Assembly: GCA_947359465.1 (NCBI GenBank)
Contig: OX375877.1
Location: forward strand, 23,695,235-23,759,234
DNA length: 64,000 nt
Reading direction: 5' to 3'
Origin: Metellina segmentata
Lineage: Eukaryota > Arthropoda > Arachnida > Araneae > Tetragnathidae
The notes beneath the pieces are model-generated. The model was not told the DNA's origin and made no database searches. It saw nothing but the letters and a program-made list of their open reading frames with translations. The stretch's first letter is position 1, and each line of letters opens with the position of its first letter. Of this stretch, positions 45,880 through 58,400 are shown in pieces. Made by a program: the position numbers and the translations under genes.

Positions 45880-46150
45880 AACTATGACAAGTTTTCTGAT
45901 TCTAGCTTGTTTTGATTCACTTCGTTGATAATAGCCACTTCGAGGTGGCGTTGCCTGTGGAGTTAGTTTGCGAAGCCAACCAAATGGGAATACGTAGCAA
46001 TCACCGAGGGTTGGCGAGCGTAAGCGAACAGTGGTCACACCTATTACAACCCCGCGAAAATAATTATCACGGGCAATGCCATGCTGACCACTCAGTCGTT
46101 ATTCTCTACTATTGTAAAATTAAGTGTTTGCCTGTTTTTGTCGTGGCTGC
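45880..46150 (-). repeat. Inverted copy of the Helitron-like repeat family
   Basis: Read on the minus strand it gives GAGTGGTCAGCATGGCATTG, then CCCGTG and GTGTGACCACTG, followed by GCTTACGCTCGCC. This parallels 4130-4200 and 26260-26320. It also has the TTGGCTTCGCAAACT hairpin core. The short open frames across it are fortuitous. Confidence 0.45.
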
Positions 46151-46509
46151 AAAATCCTGACGAGTTTATGGCACTTACAGCAATGAGATTTCGTTCACAG
46201 GAAGTCCGAATTTTTCGCATTTTTTGGGTCGTGTCGAATTTTAAAATTCAATCTAGAAGATTTTTAAATGAATTTAATAGTTTTATTCTCCATCTGGTTC
46301 TTCAATGGGTTTCTGCCGGGTAACAAGAAACACTCGAATCTACACTTTTCAACCCACATGACCTTTCCGTTAGCCTTGGAACTATGCCAAATTGTTTTCA
46401 TAGCGGGGAACTCGGATAATTTTTTTTTCGTTTCCGCTTTGATTTTGCATTGAGGAATGATTTTCCTGCCAGAATATAAATATTTTAAATGGACTCAATT
46501 AAATCTTTT

Positions 46510-46939
46510 TTTTTCTATTAGACTTTTAAAGATAGAGTAAAAATTTCCACTTCTTTGAAATTTGCTGAAAATTTCACTCTAGATCGATACCTAAAAATAT
46601 AATTTTCTTTAAATAACTAATTTTTAAAATTGAATATTTATTTCATACTTTCGGGAGAGATTGTGATGTCACGTGAAACAGATTACATCTTCTGCCCTTC
46701 GCGTTAAAAAAAAGAAACATATTACATTTCCTGTACTATTACATTTCAGGGAATGAAAGCAAAAAATAAAAAACATTTTGACTGGGATTGTTCATTCTTT
46801 TTCGTAAAATCGGAATCTCTAAAAATAGATAGAAAATTTCAACGGATTTGAAACCTGCCGGAAATTTTACACCAGATTAACAACTGACACCACGGGCACG
46901 GGGAACGCAGGGCTAGCCACGCAGTGGCTTATATAAAAA
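46510..46939 (-). repeat. Helitron-like repeat, spacer copy 2, abutting unit 3
   Basis: Related to 43330-43790. Read on the minus strand the right edge is TCTATTTTTTATATAAGCCA, then CTGCGTGGCTAGCCC, an AT-rich Helitron-type 5' end. It sits precisely at the left limit of unit 3, as the Helitron at 1196 does for unit 1, with the same flanking TTTATCTA. Confidence 0.5.
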
Positions 46940-47499
46940 ATAGATAAAACTTTCAAATTCTCATGTTTGGATTTTGCCAATAATATTCAAGATCTGAAAT
47001 TGGGCTTACATGTAGAGATGTACTTTAGAAAAATGCACAGAAATATTTGTCAGAATTTCAATTAATTTTTATTTAAGACAATTCCAAATTTTAGAAGCCT
47101 TACACAGTTGCTATTCCTTATCTATGTTTTAAATGCTTTATGATAACGGTATGAAAGCAGTAACTTCTCGTATCGGGGTATGAGGCCTTTTTAGTTTTGG
47201 AGTGTAGTTAGTACTTCGATAAAAATATATGCATAACGACCTCAGAAGGCGTCCAATATTTAGAATTCCACCAAAACAATCGAGACCTAAACTCAAGCTA
47301 ATTTCTAGTCTAGTAAATACTAGACCAACTGCAATAGACTTTGTCCCTCGAATAGACGGTATGCTGTCTCCTGTTAATTCCCAATTAACATTTCTAAAGA
47401 GACACAGATGCAGTTCCAGGTACGAGAAGGAGTGCAGTCATGACAGACCCAAGCAGAGTAGTAAAGCTCTAATCCTGTTCTGAAATTTCATACTCCTTG

Positions 47500-47964
47500 T
47501 GTGTCCAATCTTGACCCTGTTGTTGTTACTTATGCCTACACTAGCAGACCGGATTAGTGCCAGGCCCGTCAAAGACGGCAAGAGGTGAGGGGGGTGCGCC
47601 TTACGTGTTATTGAGCCCCATTGGGAGAAAGTCCGTCTTTGCTCGACATACATGGCACATCCATTTTACAGGATGGTCCCTTTCATACATCCATTCACTC
47701 ACACGAATCGTAATTTAGATCCCAATCAGAGGCCGATAACCCCCCGGATCAGGTACCCCCAGAGGTATTGATTTGGTATGGGAACATGGGAGACTTGGTT
47801 ACCACGACCTATTGCGTGCCCCAGTCACCATTAGAGAACACGACGGTCTTTAGCTAGGCCGAAGCGCCGATCTCGCAATCATCAGAATTGCAGGCTCATC
47901 CGAGGACAGAACTCACAACCCTTCTGATGCGAGCCAGATGCTCTACTGACTGAGTTACCGCGGC
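47500..47964 (-). mobile_element. tRNA-derived SINE (unit 3)
   Basis: Same insertion as 22030-22490, with head GCCGCGGTAACTCAGTCAGT on the minus strand and few differences, so it predates the unit 2/unit 3 split. Confidence 0.7.
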
Positions 47965-48362
47965 TCAACTCTTGAGCCTAGCCAAAGCGATCCGTAATAG
48001 TTTGTGACCTTTACAATGAAGGGTTAATCCCTGGAACCAGCCTGATACGATCGATACGTCCATAGTCTAGAAAGTATTATCAGGTTTATGTTTACATTGA
48101 AATCGTATCATCATTGAGTAGAACCGACTTTAACTAACTTTACCAACTCTAAAAAAATGTAATTATAATCAGTGAAAATACAAGAATCAAAATTGAAAAA
48201 TCCAAAATATTTACTTTTTAGAGAACGTACTTCAAGTAGTTGTTTAGTAAACAAAGCAAACACCTGTGGCGTGCCAATCTTTGTGATAAGGTTTTCTGGT
48301 GGTAAATGGTAAACTCCAATGTGTTATTTTGCTACTTACTCAAAAGAACGCAACGCAATATA

Positions 48363-49865
48363 CAGGGTGGTCCCGAATTCATGGTACAAACTTTAATGGT
48401 AGGTACAGGACATTGTAACAATGATTTATTGTATAGGAATGTATAGTCGCAAGTGACGCGGTGAGGCGAAAACAGGGGAAATAACGGCCGAAAGGAAAAA
48501 CAAAGATTTTATTGAAAGCGTTGTTGACAAGTGTCATGTTTACAGTAATTGTTCTAAATTGCGTCCACCAGTATCGATACATGCTTGACAGCGTCGGTGG
48601 AGCGATTGGCGTACACGTTCAAAGATGCCTGGTATTTCACGCACACCTGCAGCAGCTACAGATAAGCGAGCGACGAGATCCTCATCTGAGTCAACTGGAG
48701 TCTCATAAACAAGATGCTTTAGATGTCCCCATAAAAAGTAATCGAGGCTCGATAAATCAGGAGATCGGGGTGGCCAAGGGACTGGTCCACCACGCCCAAT
48801 CCATCGAGTACCAAACGTGGCATTCAGGTAATTCCGTACATCAATGCTGAAGTGTGCTGGCGCCCCATCGTGCTGAAACCACATGCGGTTACGAATGGCG
48901 ATCGGAACATCATGCAGCAGTTGTGGTAACACTTCTTTCAGAAAAATAAGATAGCTTCCGCCAGTGAGCCGCGTGGGTAGTAAGTATGGGCCAATCAAAA
49001 AGTCGTTCACAATACCAGCCCACATATTAATACTGAAACGTTGTTGAAACGCATGTCGACGCGTTGCATGTGGATTATCGGTTGCCCACACATGGGAATT
49101 GTGCGCATTAAAGACACCCTCGCGTGAAAATGTCGCTTCATCTGTAAATAGCACATAATCTACGAAATCCGGCTGCAACGCACATTGCTGCATCACCCAC
49201 AGGCAGAAGTTCACGCGGCGAGGATAATCTGCCGGATTCAATGCTTGTACTTTCTGAAAATGGAAGGGGTGTAAGCGATTTTCGTTTAACACTCTGCATA
49301 CAGTCTGATGACTCACACCTACGTCACGCGCAACAGTTCTTGTGCTTGACTCGGGTCTATCAGCCACAATGTTCAAGATGCTTTCTTCCAGCCTTGGAGT
49401 GCATACAGCTCTTACTCGACCAGCGCCATGTCTGTTGACGTCGAACGCACCTGTTTCACAAAGTTGACGATGTAACCGTTGAAAAATTCTATGATCCGGC
49501 ATTCGTCGATCAGGATACTCCGCGCGATACATTCGTAACGCAGCTCTGCCGTTACCATTTGCACGGCCGTACATGTAATGCATGTCTGCTTTTTCTGCAT
49601 ACGTAAAGTCACCCATCGTCTACGGCAGCACAATTGTGAATGGCGCTTTTCCCTACTGCGATGCATCATGTTCAACAGCGGCTAGACATCTACTGCCCTC
49701 TACCGGCAATGATACCAACCGATCACTCCATTTCTCTTTCCTTTTATTTCCCCTGTTTACGCCTCACCGCGTCACTTGCGACTATACATTCCTATACAAT
49801 AAATCATTGTTACAATGTCCTGTACCTACCATTAAAGTTTGTACCATGAATTCGGGACCACCCTG
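48363..49865 (-). mobile_element. DD41D mariner/Tc1-superfamily transposon, complete (unit 3 only)
   Basis: 1503 bp with 122-bp terminal inverted repeats (48363-48484 and 49744-49865) that start CAGGGTGGTCCCGAATTCAT; by eye they differ at one base. TA flanks both sides. The empty site is seen in unit 2 as CGCAATA-TA-TACTGTT at 22888-22889. It holds one intact minus-strand transposase gene. Complete ends, an intact frame and an empty paralogous site point to a recent, possibly still mobilisable copy. Confidence 0.95.
48540..49616 (-). CDS. DD41D transposase, intact, 358 aa
   Basis: Cut-and-paste transposase of the IS630-Tc1-mariner superfamily, acting at TA sites. Residues 1-60 form a DUF4817-type region (MGDFTYAEKADMHYMYG, IFQRLHRQL). 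A helix-turn-helix follows (SSTRTVARDVGVSHQTVCRV). Catalytic residues are the Asp in VLFTDEATFS, the Asp in WFQHDGAPAHF and the Asp in SPDLSSLDYFLWG. Exactly 41 residues separate the last two, the DD41D signature reported for rosa/Visitor-type elements. The start chosen is the first Met of the family's conserved N-terminus. No stops or shifts; length is usual for the family. Confidence 0.93.
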   Translation of the reverse strand: MGDFTYAEKADMHYMYGRANGNGRAALRMYRAEYPDRRMPDHRIFQRLHRQLCETGAFDVNRHGAGRVRAVCTPRLEESILNIVADRPESSTRTVARDVGVSHQTVCRVLNENRLHPFHFQKVQALNPADYPRRVNFCLWVMQQCALQPDFVDYVLFTDEATFSREGVFNAHNSHVWATDNPHATRRHAFQQRFSINMWAGIVNDFLIGPYLLPTRLTGGSYLIFLKEVLPQLLHDVPIAIRNRMWFQHDGAPAHFSIDVRNYLNATFGTRWIGRGGPVPWPPRSPDLSSLDYFLWGHLKHLVYETPVDSDEDLVARLSVAAAGVREIPGIFERVRQSLHRRCQACIDTGGRNLEQLL

Positions 49866-50079
49866 TATACTGTTTCAAAGTACAACTGTCATACAAATAG
49901 CAATTTTTATAAGATAAAAACATGTAAATCAAGAATACCAATAAAATACAAATTAAATACTACTAAAAATAGTGCAAAGGTATAAATACTTTCACCTTAA
50001 AATTTAATATCTGAGTTAAACAATATTCCTAAAATTAGATAGTATTCAAATTTTAGCGCAATTCACATTAAAAAATTTC

Positions 50080-51063
50080 TTGCTGGAGTTCCAAATTGTA
50101 CAACAATTACATAGGACGTTTAATAACTGAAGGCTCAGTTTTTATTTTGCAAGTCCTCACCTTGCCATCTCTCCCAGGAAATAAATCAAGAATTCTCACC
50201 AATTTCCAAAACTTTCTGGGTAAGTGACCATCTTTTACCAAAATTATATCGATAATTTAAATTGGGGAATGTTGTTTTTAACCAAACTGGAATGAGCTGA
50301 TCTTAAATGTAACAAATACTCATTTCTACACCTGGACCAAAAGGATCTCATTAATCTTTCTCGATAATTATATGCCTTTATCAATATTGTCCTAGAAGAT
50401 ATATTTTAATCAAGTGAAGTCTCACAGAGGGCAGCAAAGTTATTCTTTTTCCTAAAGGAAAATGTACTGGGGTTAAAGCATTTGGCTCATCCGTGTCACT
50501 TCGAACATAGGTAATAGGCCGAGAGGTAATCATTTCTTCAATTTCGGAAAGGAGAGTTTGTAACTGTTCAATGGTCAGAAAAGACTTTCAACGTGTCTTT
50601 CGCAGAGCTACTTTCACTGTACTCACCATGCGTTCCTAAATCTGCCCCACCAGGCGGCTCTTTCCACTATATACTTTTATTTTATGCCGTTAGAAGAATA
50701 ACAATTTTTCACCTCCTGATGATTCATAACTGACCATATTTGTTTTAGCTCCAATTCAGCACGGTTAAATGTACTCGCATTGTCCGATATCACCACTGAA
50801 CAAAAGCTTCGTCGGGAAATGAAGCGTTGGAAGGCAAGAAGAGAGGTATCAGTCGACAGACTATCGACTAGTTCAAGATGGACACTTGTCACTGGACAAG
50901 TTATCAAGTGAATATATTGTTTTGTATCACTATCTTTCACAAATAGCGCACCAGCAAAATCATCACCGATAATCGAATATGGGGCTGATTGTTCCACTCG
51001 TTCATCTGGTAGTGGATCAACATGCTGGTCTCCTCTAAAATAATTGAATCATTTGCATAGAAA
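50080..51063 (-). pseudogene. BEL/Pao pol fragment: integrase and DUF5641 (unit 3)
   Basis: Counterpart of 2445 and 23100. The integrase start SIIGDDFAGALFVKDSDTKQ and SVVISDN are in 50677-50997, where VTRS has lost one codon compared with unit 2. The rest is frame-broken. It retains the FQRVFRRATFTV-region sequence near 50590 that unit 2 has lost. Confidence 0.8.
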
Positions 51064-51256
51064 TATCTGAGTCGGTACGCCACCCTCCAAATTTCCAACA
51101 CGTTAACTGGTGGGTAAGGTGTTAGCCTCTTAATGGGAAGTTTCCTGGTTCGAAACGTTTTTCAGCGCATGGATATTTGTAAGCATATGGTGTAGATTTG
51201 GCTGGTGCACCTTAAATATATCGGGACGAAAGTCCTCACGTTGGGTTGGTGTGAAA

Positions 51257-51577
51257 ATGTAGAGAGTGGGGAGCTAGCTCAGGTGTTGCCTCATCATCTG
51301 ACCATGGTTTAAAATTACGAAGTGTTGTCTTCGGATCCATCGGTTATGGATTGATCCCGGAAAGTCGTCAATAGGACATTGTATTGCTCTATGACAACGT
51401 TAATTAAAAATTACAAAATTTCCACAATCACAAAGTCAACATAAGGACATTTGAGGCCACTCCAGATTTAACGTGCACCTACCCTATTTGTACACGGTTG
51501 TCTTTCGTTGATTCGTACTCGCAATCCTTTGGTTGCTGAACCGTTGCTTTCCAAGTGCGCTACAGCGGCAAGAAGCG
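51257..51577. repeat. Two tRNA-like SINE fragments (unit 3)
   Basis: Counterpart of 3535-3850 and 24277-24592. The minus-strand head has decayed (GCTGTAGCGCACTTGG). Confidence 0.4.
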
Positions 51578-51816
51578 CAGTGAGCAAACCCAATGAGCCT
51601 CCAAGCATAGATAAAGCTTGAATCCTGAAGTAAAAGTAATTGAGTTGTGATGAAACACACTTGGTTATGCTTCTATGGCCCAAGACGATTCGCTAACCCG
51701 TTTGACTTTTACTTCCGAGGTCTAACAACAGCGATTTTGCTCGCATGCTCAGTCTGCGCCAGGGGTATGCACACATCAGATCAATGAGAGCCACATTTCG
51801 GTTTTTCATATATGTA

Positions 51817-53212
51817 CACTTCTGGCCACCCAAATTGCAACTTCAAGAAAGACAAGAGATATCCCAACAAAATTTATTTCGTAGATAACATGTTGACCAA
51901 GAATCAAATGATTAAATTTATAGACTTCTGTGAAGTGTGGATCCTGCCAAAATCAGTAGCCAGAGCAGCCGCCATTGTTGGAGATCACCTCTGCCACACG
52001 CCTCGGCATTGATTCAAAAAGACTTTGGATGTGTTCTTGGTGTATAGCAGACCAAGCAGCTTCCACACGTTGTCAAAGTTGATCTGGTGTGGCAGATGGG
52101 TATATAATCTGGGTCAATCGTTGAGCAACCATGGACCACATGTTTTCTATTGGCGAAAAATCCGGAGAGCGATCTGGCCAGGGAAGCAATTCAATCTGTC
52201 GATTGACGAAGAACCCTTAGACAATGCGTGCCACGTGTGGTCACGCATTATCCTGTTGAAATATGGCTGTAGGCAAGCCCTGAAGGTAAGGAAGGACAAC
52301 TTGCTTCAACAAATCGGAGATGTAGCGCTGGCTGTTTAAAGTACCGGCAATGCGTACTAGAGGAGTGCGAGAGTGATATCCAATACCGCCCCATACCATA
52401 ATACCCGGTGCAGGACCAGTGTGGCGGTGCATAACGCAGCTGTTCAGCATCCTCTCTTCACGTTGTCTCCAGACTCGAATCCGACCATCGTGGAGTTGCA
52501 GACAGAAGCGTGACTCGTCAGTAAAGACAATTTCATTCCATTCTGCCGTCCACATCCTTCTTTCATCGCACCATTGGCGGCGGAGACGTCTGTGGTTCTG
52601 CGTTAAGGGTAGACGAAGCAATGGATGTCTTGCGGACAGACCACTCTGCTGTAAACGGCGTCGAATGGTACGCGCAGACACTGGATGGTGCGTTACAGAC
52701 TGAATGTGCTGTGCTATAGTTCGTGATGTGGCTGAGTGATCCGTCACTGCCATACGCACAATATGCCTGTCATCACGTGAAGTGGTGCACTGAGGTGGAT
52801 ACGATCAAACACGTCGGTCCGTCGTACCCTCCTGCATCCAACGATCACATCCGCAATACAGTTATTTGGTTTCGTGATAAGATAAGAAATCCACTGAAAG
52901 ATAATCCACAATCTCGGTAGGCCACTATCCTTCCTCTGTCGAACTCGGATACTTGATCAAAAGATGATTGCTGTTTTCTACGAGGTATAATTGATCGTTT
53001 TTTTGAAAAAAAAAACTAAAGAAAAACACAATTGCCGTACTTGAAATCGTCGAAATCTCCAAGCCTTAAATAGTGCTTTGAAGTGGCGCCACATGCGCGT
53101 CTACGCAGAATTTCTAATTATTTGCATATCTCACCTCCGCTAATGCATGTTGTAAATTTCATATTATTTGCATGCTTTCTCCAGGGTGTTGCATTTACGG
53201 TGGCCATCAGTG
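51817..53212 (-). mobile_element. Tc1-like DNA transposon (unit 3)
   Basis: Same insertion, same TA/TG flanks and same terminal repeats as 24832-26215. At 1396 bp it includes a small A-rich expansion near 53010. Confidence 0.9.
51953..53062 (-). pseudogene. Tc1-like transposase, broken (unit 3)
   Basis: The longest frame, 52241-52759, covers SARTIRRRLQQSGLSARHP, VFTDESRFCLQLHDGR, GPAPGIMVWGGIGYHSRTPL and the second catalytic Asp in IFQQDNA. It is less interrupted than the unit 2 copy. Downstream on the minus strand a stop replaces the Arg after DNA, then PHVARIV and, after another stop, LLPWPDRSPDFSPIENMW carrying the final Glu. All three DDE positions are therefore present, but the gene has stops and an N-terminal frame break. 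Confidence 0.85.
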
Positions 53213-54591
53213 TGTTATAAAGAGACACACCATAGTTACAATTATACAGTACGCCACTGCATGGTCAGCACGTCGTTGCCCGTGAGTTTTTGTGGTTTCA
53301 GGTGTGACCACTGCTTACCCGAAAGAAGAAAGAACGGTGAAAAACCTATTAAATTCATTTTTAAATGTTCTACGTTGAATTTTAAAATTCACGCGACTCA
53401 TAAATTGCAAAATATTCAGTTTACCTGTGTGCCAAATCCCATTACAGTAAATGTCATAGATACGTCAGGACTACGGGCAAGAAACAAACAAACACTTAGT
53501 TATATAAAAGTAGTGACTGAATACACAAACTCAAATTTAATTAATATGGTTATAAATTTTATTAACCTTAAATGCTATGTTAAGTACATAAAAATATATA
53601 ATTAAGAAAAATTACTTATTGTTTCTATTACAAACTATTTATTTCAAAATTGTAATAGTAAAAATAAAATATTATAAATATGTATTAAGTATAACATTTC
53701 ACGAAGACCTCCAGTCATATATCAATTGAACTAGATTCGTGCAAAAAGTTCTGAAACAATTAAAGAAACTGGGTTTAAATTTTCTATAGGAGTCGCACTT
53801 TACTGAAAGAAGATCTGCATTTGCCCACCCCTGGCATAGAGGTTCCTCAACTACAACGAAAGGACGTTGGATGTAACGAACTTCAAAGCTACCGAGTCGA
53901 AACCTTTTCTTGATTCTTTGAGGCACACAATTTTAAAGAAAACCCAAGTTGCACAGAACTTTTTTTAATAAACATTAAGGGAAAAACGCTTATTTCTATT
54001 ATTTAACATAAAGTTTTGCATCAAAACGTTAAAATTGCTACATAAACAGTGTATAACTCCTTGGTGCCTATTAGGCATATACGTCCCAGAGATCAGATTT
54101 CATACCCTATTGGGCCAATAAATCTCACTTTTGAATGCGTTCTTGGGTTTTCAGTGTTCTTGTGGAACTAGACAATAAAAATAAGACAAAGAAACCACTA
54201 TTAAAATTCATGATCCCCTTAGCTGAGTAACTAATAAATGTTGGATTGGAGAAAGTAAACACAAAAAGAACGCGAAAGTACGGTCGTCCTTTAAAAAGAG
54301 CAAAAACTTCGTTCAATGTAGGAGATCATCTTCCTGTTCAACAGCTCTGAGGAAACGATATACCTACAGTTCATCAAGAGAAAGATAGAAACAAGAACAT
54401 TTACTATTTGTCAAATGTGTCAGGTTACACTTTGTAAAGACTGCTATACGTCATATCATACTTAACTTGTACTGTAAGAATACGATATTCGATGCCTTTC
54501 ATTTCATTTTACTCTTTATACACACGCTGTGCAAGGTTATTATCACACTATCCTAGACGATTGGGACAAATAGTTCCATTGACAATTCGAT

Positions 54592-54608
54592 TGGGACAAA
54601 TTGTCCCA
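54592..54608. repeat. 17-bp perfect palindrome (unit 3)
   Basis: TGGGACAAATTGTCCCA, identical to the copies at 6093 and 27593. Confidence 0.8.
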
Positions 54609-54983
54609 GGATATTTGCAAGAAACGAGAAAAGTTAAAAACTCTAAACTCGTAGTACACTTCTTTACGCATGTCAACATAAAATTAAACTACTTTTCATA
54701 GTTCAATTTTAATCATGCAAAAGTTGGGTCGAAAGGTTTAAAAGGGATTTTGATACTACTATTTACAAAAGTTTCTATGGCAGATGCTACCTATTTCACA
54801 GGTGCTTTTTGTGTGGTAACCACGTAAACTAAACAGCAGTTATTATGATTCGATAAACTTTGAAAACCTTCATTTCTCCCAGCTATTCTTAAGCAGCCTT
54901 TAAATCTTCGGTGAAATAACTGGCTTATAGAGGAAAAATCCAACGAAATTCTAAACTGATGATTTAGTTCATCATGGTATTAA

Positions 54984-55122
54984 GGCCTTGTTCACATATG
55001 GAGTTTTCTAACTCGCGGTTTCAAAGTCAGATTTCCGTAAGTATTAAATTATGTTTTTTGGTTCCTCTATTTCAAGTTTCTATCTTTGCTATCGTTAGAA
55101 AACGCTTCATGTGAACAGGTCC
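54984..55122. mobile_element. Harbinger-like MITE, 139 bp (unit 3)
   Basis: Same insertion as 6482-6620 and 27986-28124, TAA flanks on both sides. Confidence 0.75.
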
Positions 55123-55444
55123 TAATATTCAGCTAGTTTTATTTTTTTCATTCATGTGGTCCACTTTAAATAGACTGAGCGAAAAGGAATGTTATAGGTC
55201 TAGAAATGGAAAGTAAACAAATCATGTCACGTGTCGTAAAAGTATTAATAGTAACAACAAATTTATTATTTAGAAATAGAGTTTTAATGACTTATGAATC
55301 TTCAAAAATCTGATAGATTAAAACAAATAATGAATTGAAATTATACATATTACATCATTAATTCTGTATTCAGCATAAATTTCAAACTCCCTACTTAGAA
55401 CAATTAAAATAAATACAATTGAACCCCTCCTTTTTTCCTCTTAA

Positions 55445-58400
55445 GGCTACAGTGGACACTTAAAATGTCAAAAATTTACGAAATTGCAGAATTTTTTTTT
55501 ATAGTTTATTTTGTTATTTTATATACTCTTCCATCAAACACAAAAAAAAAATTCCGATTTTATGCTTTTTTTTGCTGAGTTATGGGGTAGTTTCGTTTTC
55601 GTCCGCCATGGCTACGCCCCTTTGTTTACGTTTTGCAGCCACATAAACACAGGTGTCAAGTCAGCGAAAATATGGATTATTTTCTGTTCTCTTCTCAAAG
55701 CCTCACAATTATTCAGAACAGTTTATAATTTATCAAATTTGAAATGGCAACAGTAAATTTTAACTGTATCTGTGACTGAAACCGCATATCATTATTTGTA
55801 TACAAACTTACAAAGCGTTTTTTTCCCATGTGCATATAAGCAGTAGCAATCATTTTCAAAAGCTGTTGTTATAATTTTGTTGCTATGGATCTTGTTTCAA
55901 AGAGATGGAGGAAGCCAAAAGGCCGACCCAGCAAGAGAAGGAAAGCAAATGCAGAAAATAGCCAGAAACGCTATGCAAAATCAGAATGTTCTGCTAACAT
56001 TGTTGAAAAGCAGGAACCAGCTCCCCAGCCTGAAGCCAACTACATAATCACTCACAAAACTGTGTTTGATGAATTGTTGGAGAAAGTTCCCTGCAAAAGC
56101 TGTAAACAATGTTCACTTGTTGTGCATCAACACCATTCTTTGGGATATTCGGTCAAGCTGGAGCTCTTGTGTGGTACATGCGATGAGAGCTATGGTACTG
56201 TGTTTTCAAGTCCTCAAGAAGAACCAAAAAGCTCTCATGACATCAATGGCAAGTTGGTGAGTGCCTTCTTGTCCATAGGAAGAGGCCATGCTGCCTTAGA
56301 AACTTTTTCTTCTATATTAAATATGCCTGTTATGGACAAAAAAACCTTTTCTAAATGTATGCTGAACTTGTCTATTAAAAATCAAGACGTCAAACGACGA
56401 ATGCTGCAAGTGTCCCGTGAAGTTGCTAGAGCAGCTCATATCAAAATGGATGGCGCACTTAGTACTAGTGTCGTAATAGATGTCAGTGTTTCTTACAACG
56501 GTACGTGGCAGAAGCGAGGGCATACTTCAAAGCTTGGATTAGGTATTGTCATTGACATAATAAGTGGCCTTGTCCTCGACTTTGAAGTACTATCCAAGTA
56601 CTGTCACAATTGTGTGATGACTGCCAAGGATCTGGGAATGGGTACTCCTGAATTTTGCATTTGGAAAGAAGGGCATGTTGAAGAATGCGAAGAGAACTTC
56701 GATGGATCAAGCGGAGCTATGGAAATGCATGCTGCCCTAAATATGTGGAGGAGGTCTGTGAGCGATTGCAGTATGCGATACGTGTCGGTATTGAGTGATG
56801 GGGACTCGAAGACTTTTCAGTTCTTGAATCAGAATCAAGTCTATGGGCCTGATCTTGAAATTCAAAAGGAAGAGTGCCTAAACCATGTAGCAAAAAGGTT
56901 GGGCACATCCTTAAGAAATAAAGTCAAAGAATGGCGCATGAAAAATTGACGCTCGGTGGTGCAGCTTGACTGAAAAAAATATAGTTAAGCTGCAAAACTT
57001 TTATCGCAAAGCAATAAGAGACAATGTGCCTGACACACAACAAATGAAGTCTGCTATATATGCTAGTTTGTTGCATTGCTCATCTAATGACAGAAAGCCA
57101 CAGCATACCAAGTGTCCTGATGGGGAAACATCATAGTGTTTCTACCGAAGGGCGATTGCCAAAGCGGAAATGCCAGAATCTCACGCTGCAATGAAGACCC
57201 ACCTGACGCCACAGGTTGTGGAAAAGATTATGCCAGTTTATCAGCGACTAGCATCTGATGCTATTTTAGACAGATGTGTTGCTGGTAAGACGCAGAACAT
57301 CAACGAAAACATTCATAGCTGCATTTGGAGGAAATGTCCCAAGGAAGTGTTCGTTTCACGAAGAAGGCTGGAGTTAGCAGTAACTGATGCTATTCAAAAA
57401 CATAACTTGGGATATGTGAAAGCTCTTGAATCGGAGGATAATCCCTCTTTAGATTCAAGTTTTTCTCTGATTATTGCCAAAAGACGGGACCACAGGCGTA
57501 AAACGCAGAAAAATGCTGTGGTAAAAAAAAAAAAAACCAAAAAGAAAATCGGTGAAACCGGATGCAGCATATTGTGCTGGAGCATTTTAATTTTGGTTAC
57601 ATCAATCAAATTATATTAATTTTTTTGAGAACTACTTTTGTTTTACTTTTTATACATTTTTTATCGTGTATTATAACATACATACATCTTGTATTACAAC
57701 ATACGCACATCTTGTATTACAACACTACTCTACAATTATGACATACATGTTTTTCAATTCAATAGCAGTACTGTAAAATTTTATCATCTTCTTCTATCCT
57801 ATATTAGTGTTTAATTAAATTTAATTTGTGTTCTTGGTTTCTTGTAGTTATTTACTAAGAAAGTTAAAGACTTTCAATTTACGTAAAGTTTTTTACCATC
57901 CATATGCGTTACGTGAATTACAATTATGTGCTTAAAAACTGCATTATAAAGAATGCATGAACTATATTTGTGTTATGCTAGAGTTCTAGAGCTAAATATA
58001 TTCCTAAAAATTATTTATACTCTTTTGAAATGAAAAAAGTTGTTTTTCTCCAAATCAAAAAATTGCTTCGAACTAAAATTTCAAAATGCTCCGGACGTCT
58101 CAATTTTCATCCTATAACTACAAGACTCTCCATATTTTCTCCTGTTATAAGTATTAAAAGATTTTGGGATGCACATATATAATAACAATTGTGTGAAGAG
58201 AAAAATTTAACTTTTTAACTAAAAATGTCATTTTTTTTCTTAAAAATTCCTTTTAAGAGCACATTTTTATTTATTACTAATAAACTATCATATTAAACAT
58301 GACATTGCTTCCCAAAATTTTTTAAATAGTGTCTTAAGATAAGAAATCAAAAAAAAATCAAAGATATTGAAAAAATTGGAAAGCCCGGAGCATTTTGAAC

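Larger units (their letters stand above)
51760..53833. mobile_element. hAT-like non-autonomous element (unit 3), split by Tc1
   Basis: Left end CAGGGGTATGCACACATCAG and right end TTGCCCACCCCTG, interrupted by the Tc1 element at 51817-53212. Its right terminus is better kept than in unit 2. Confidence 0.4.
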
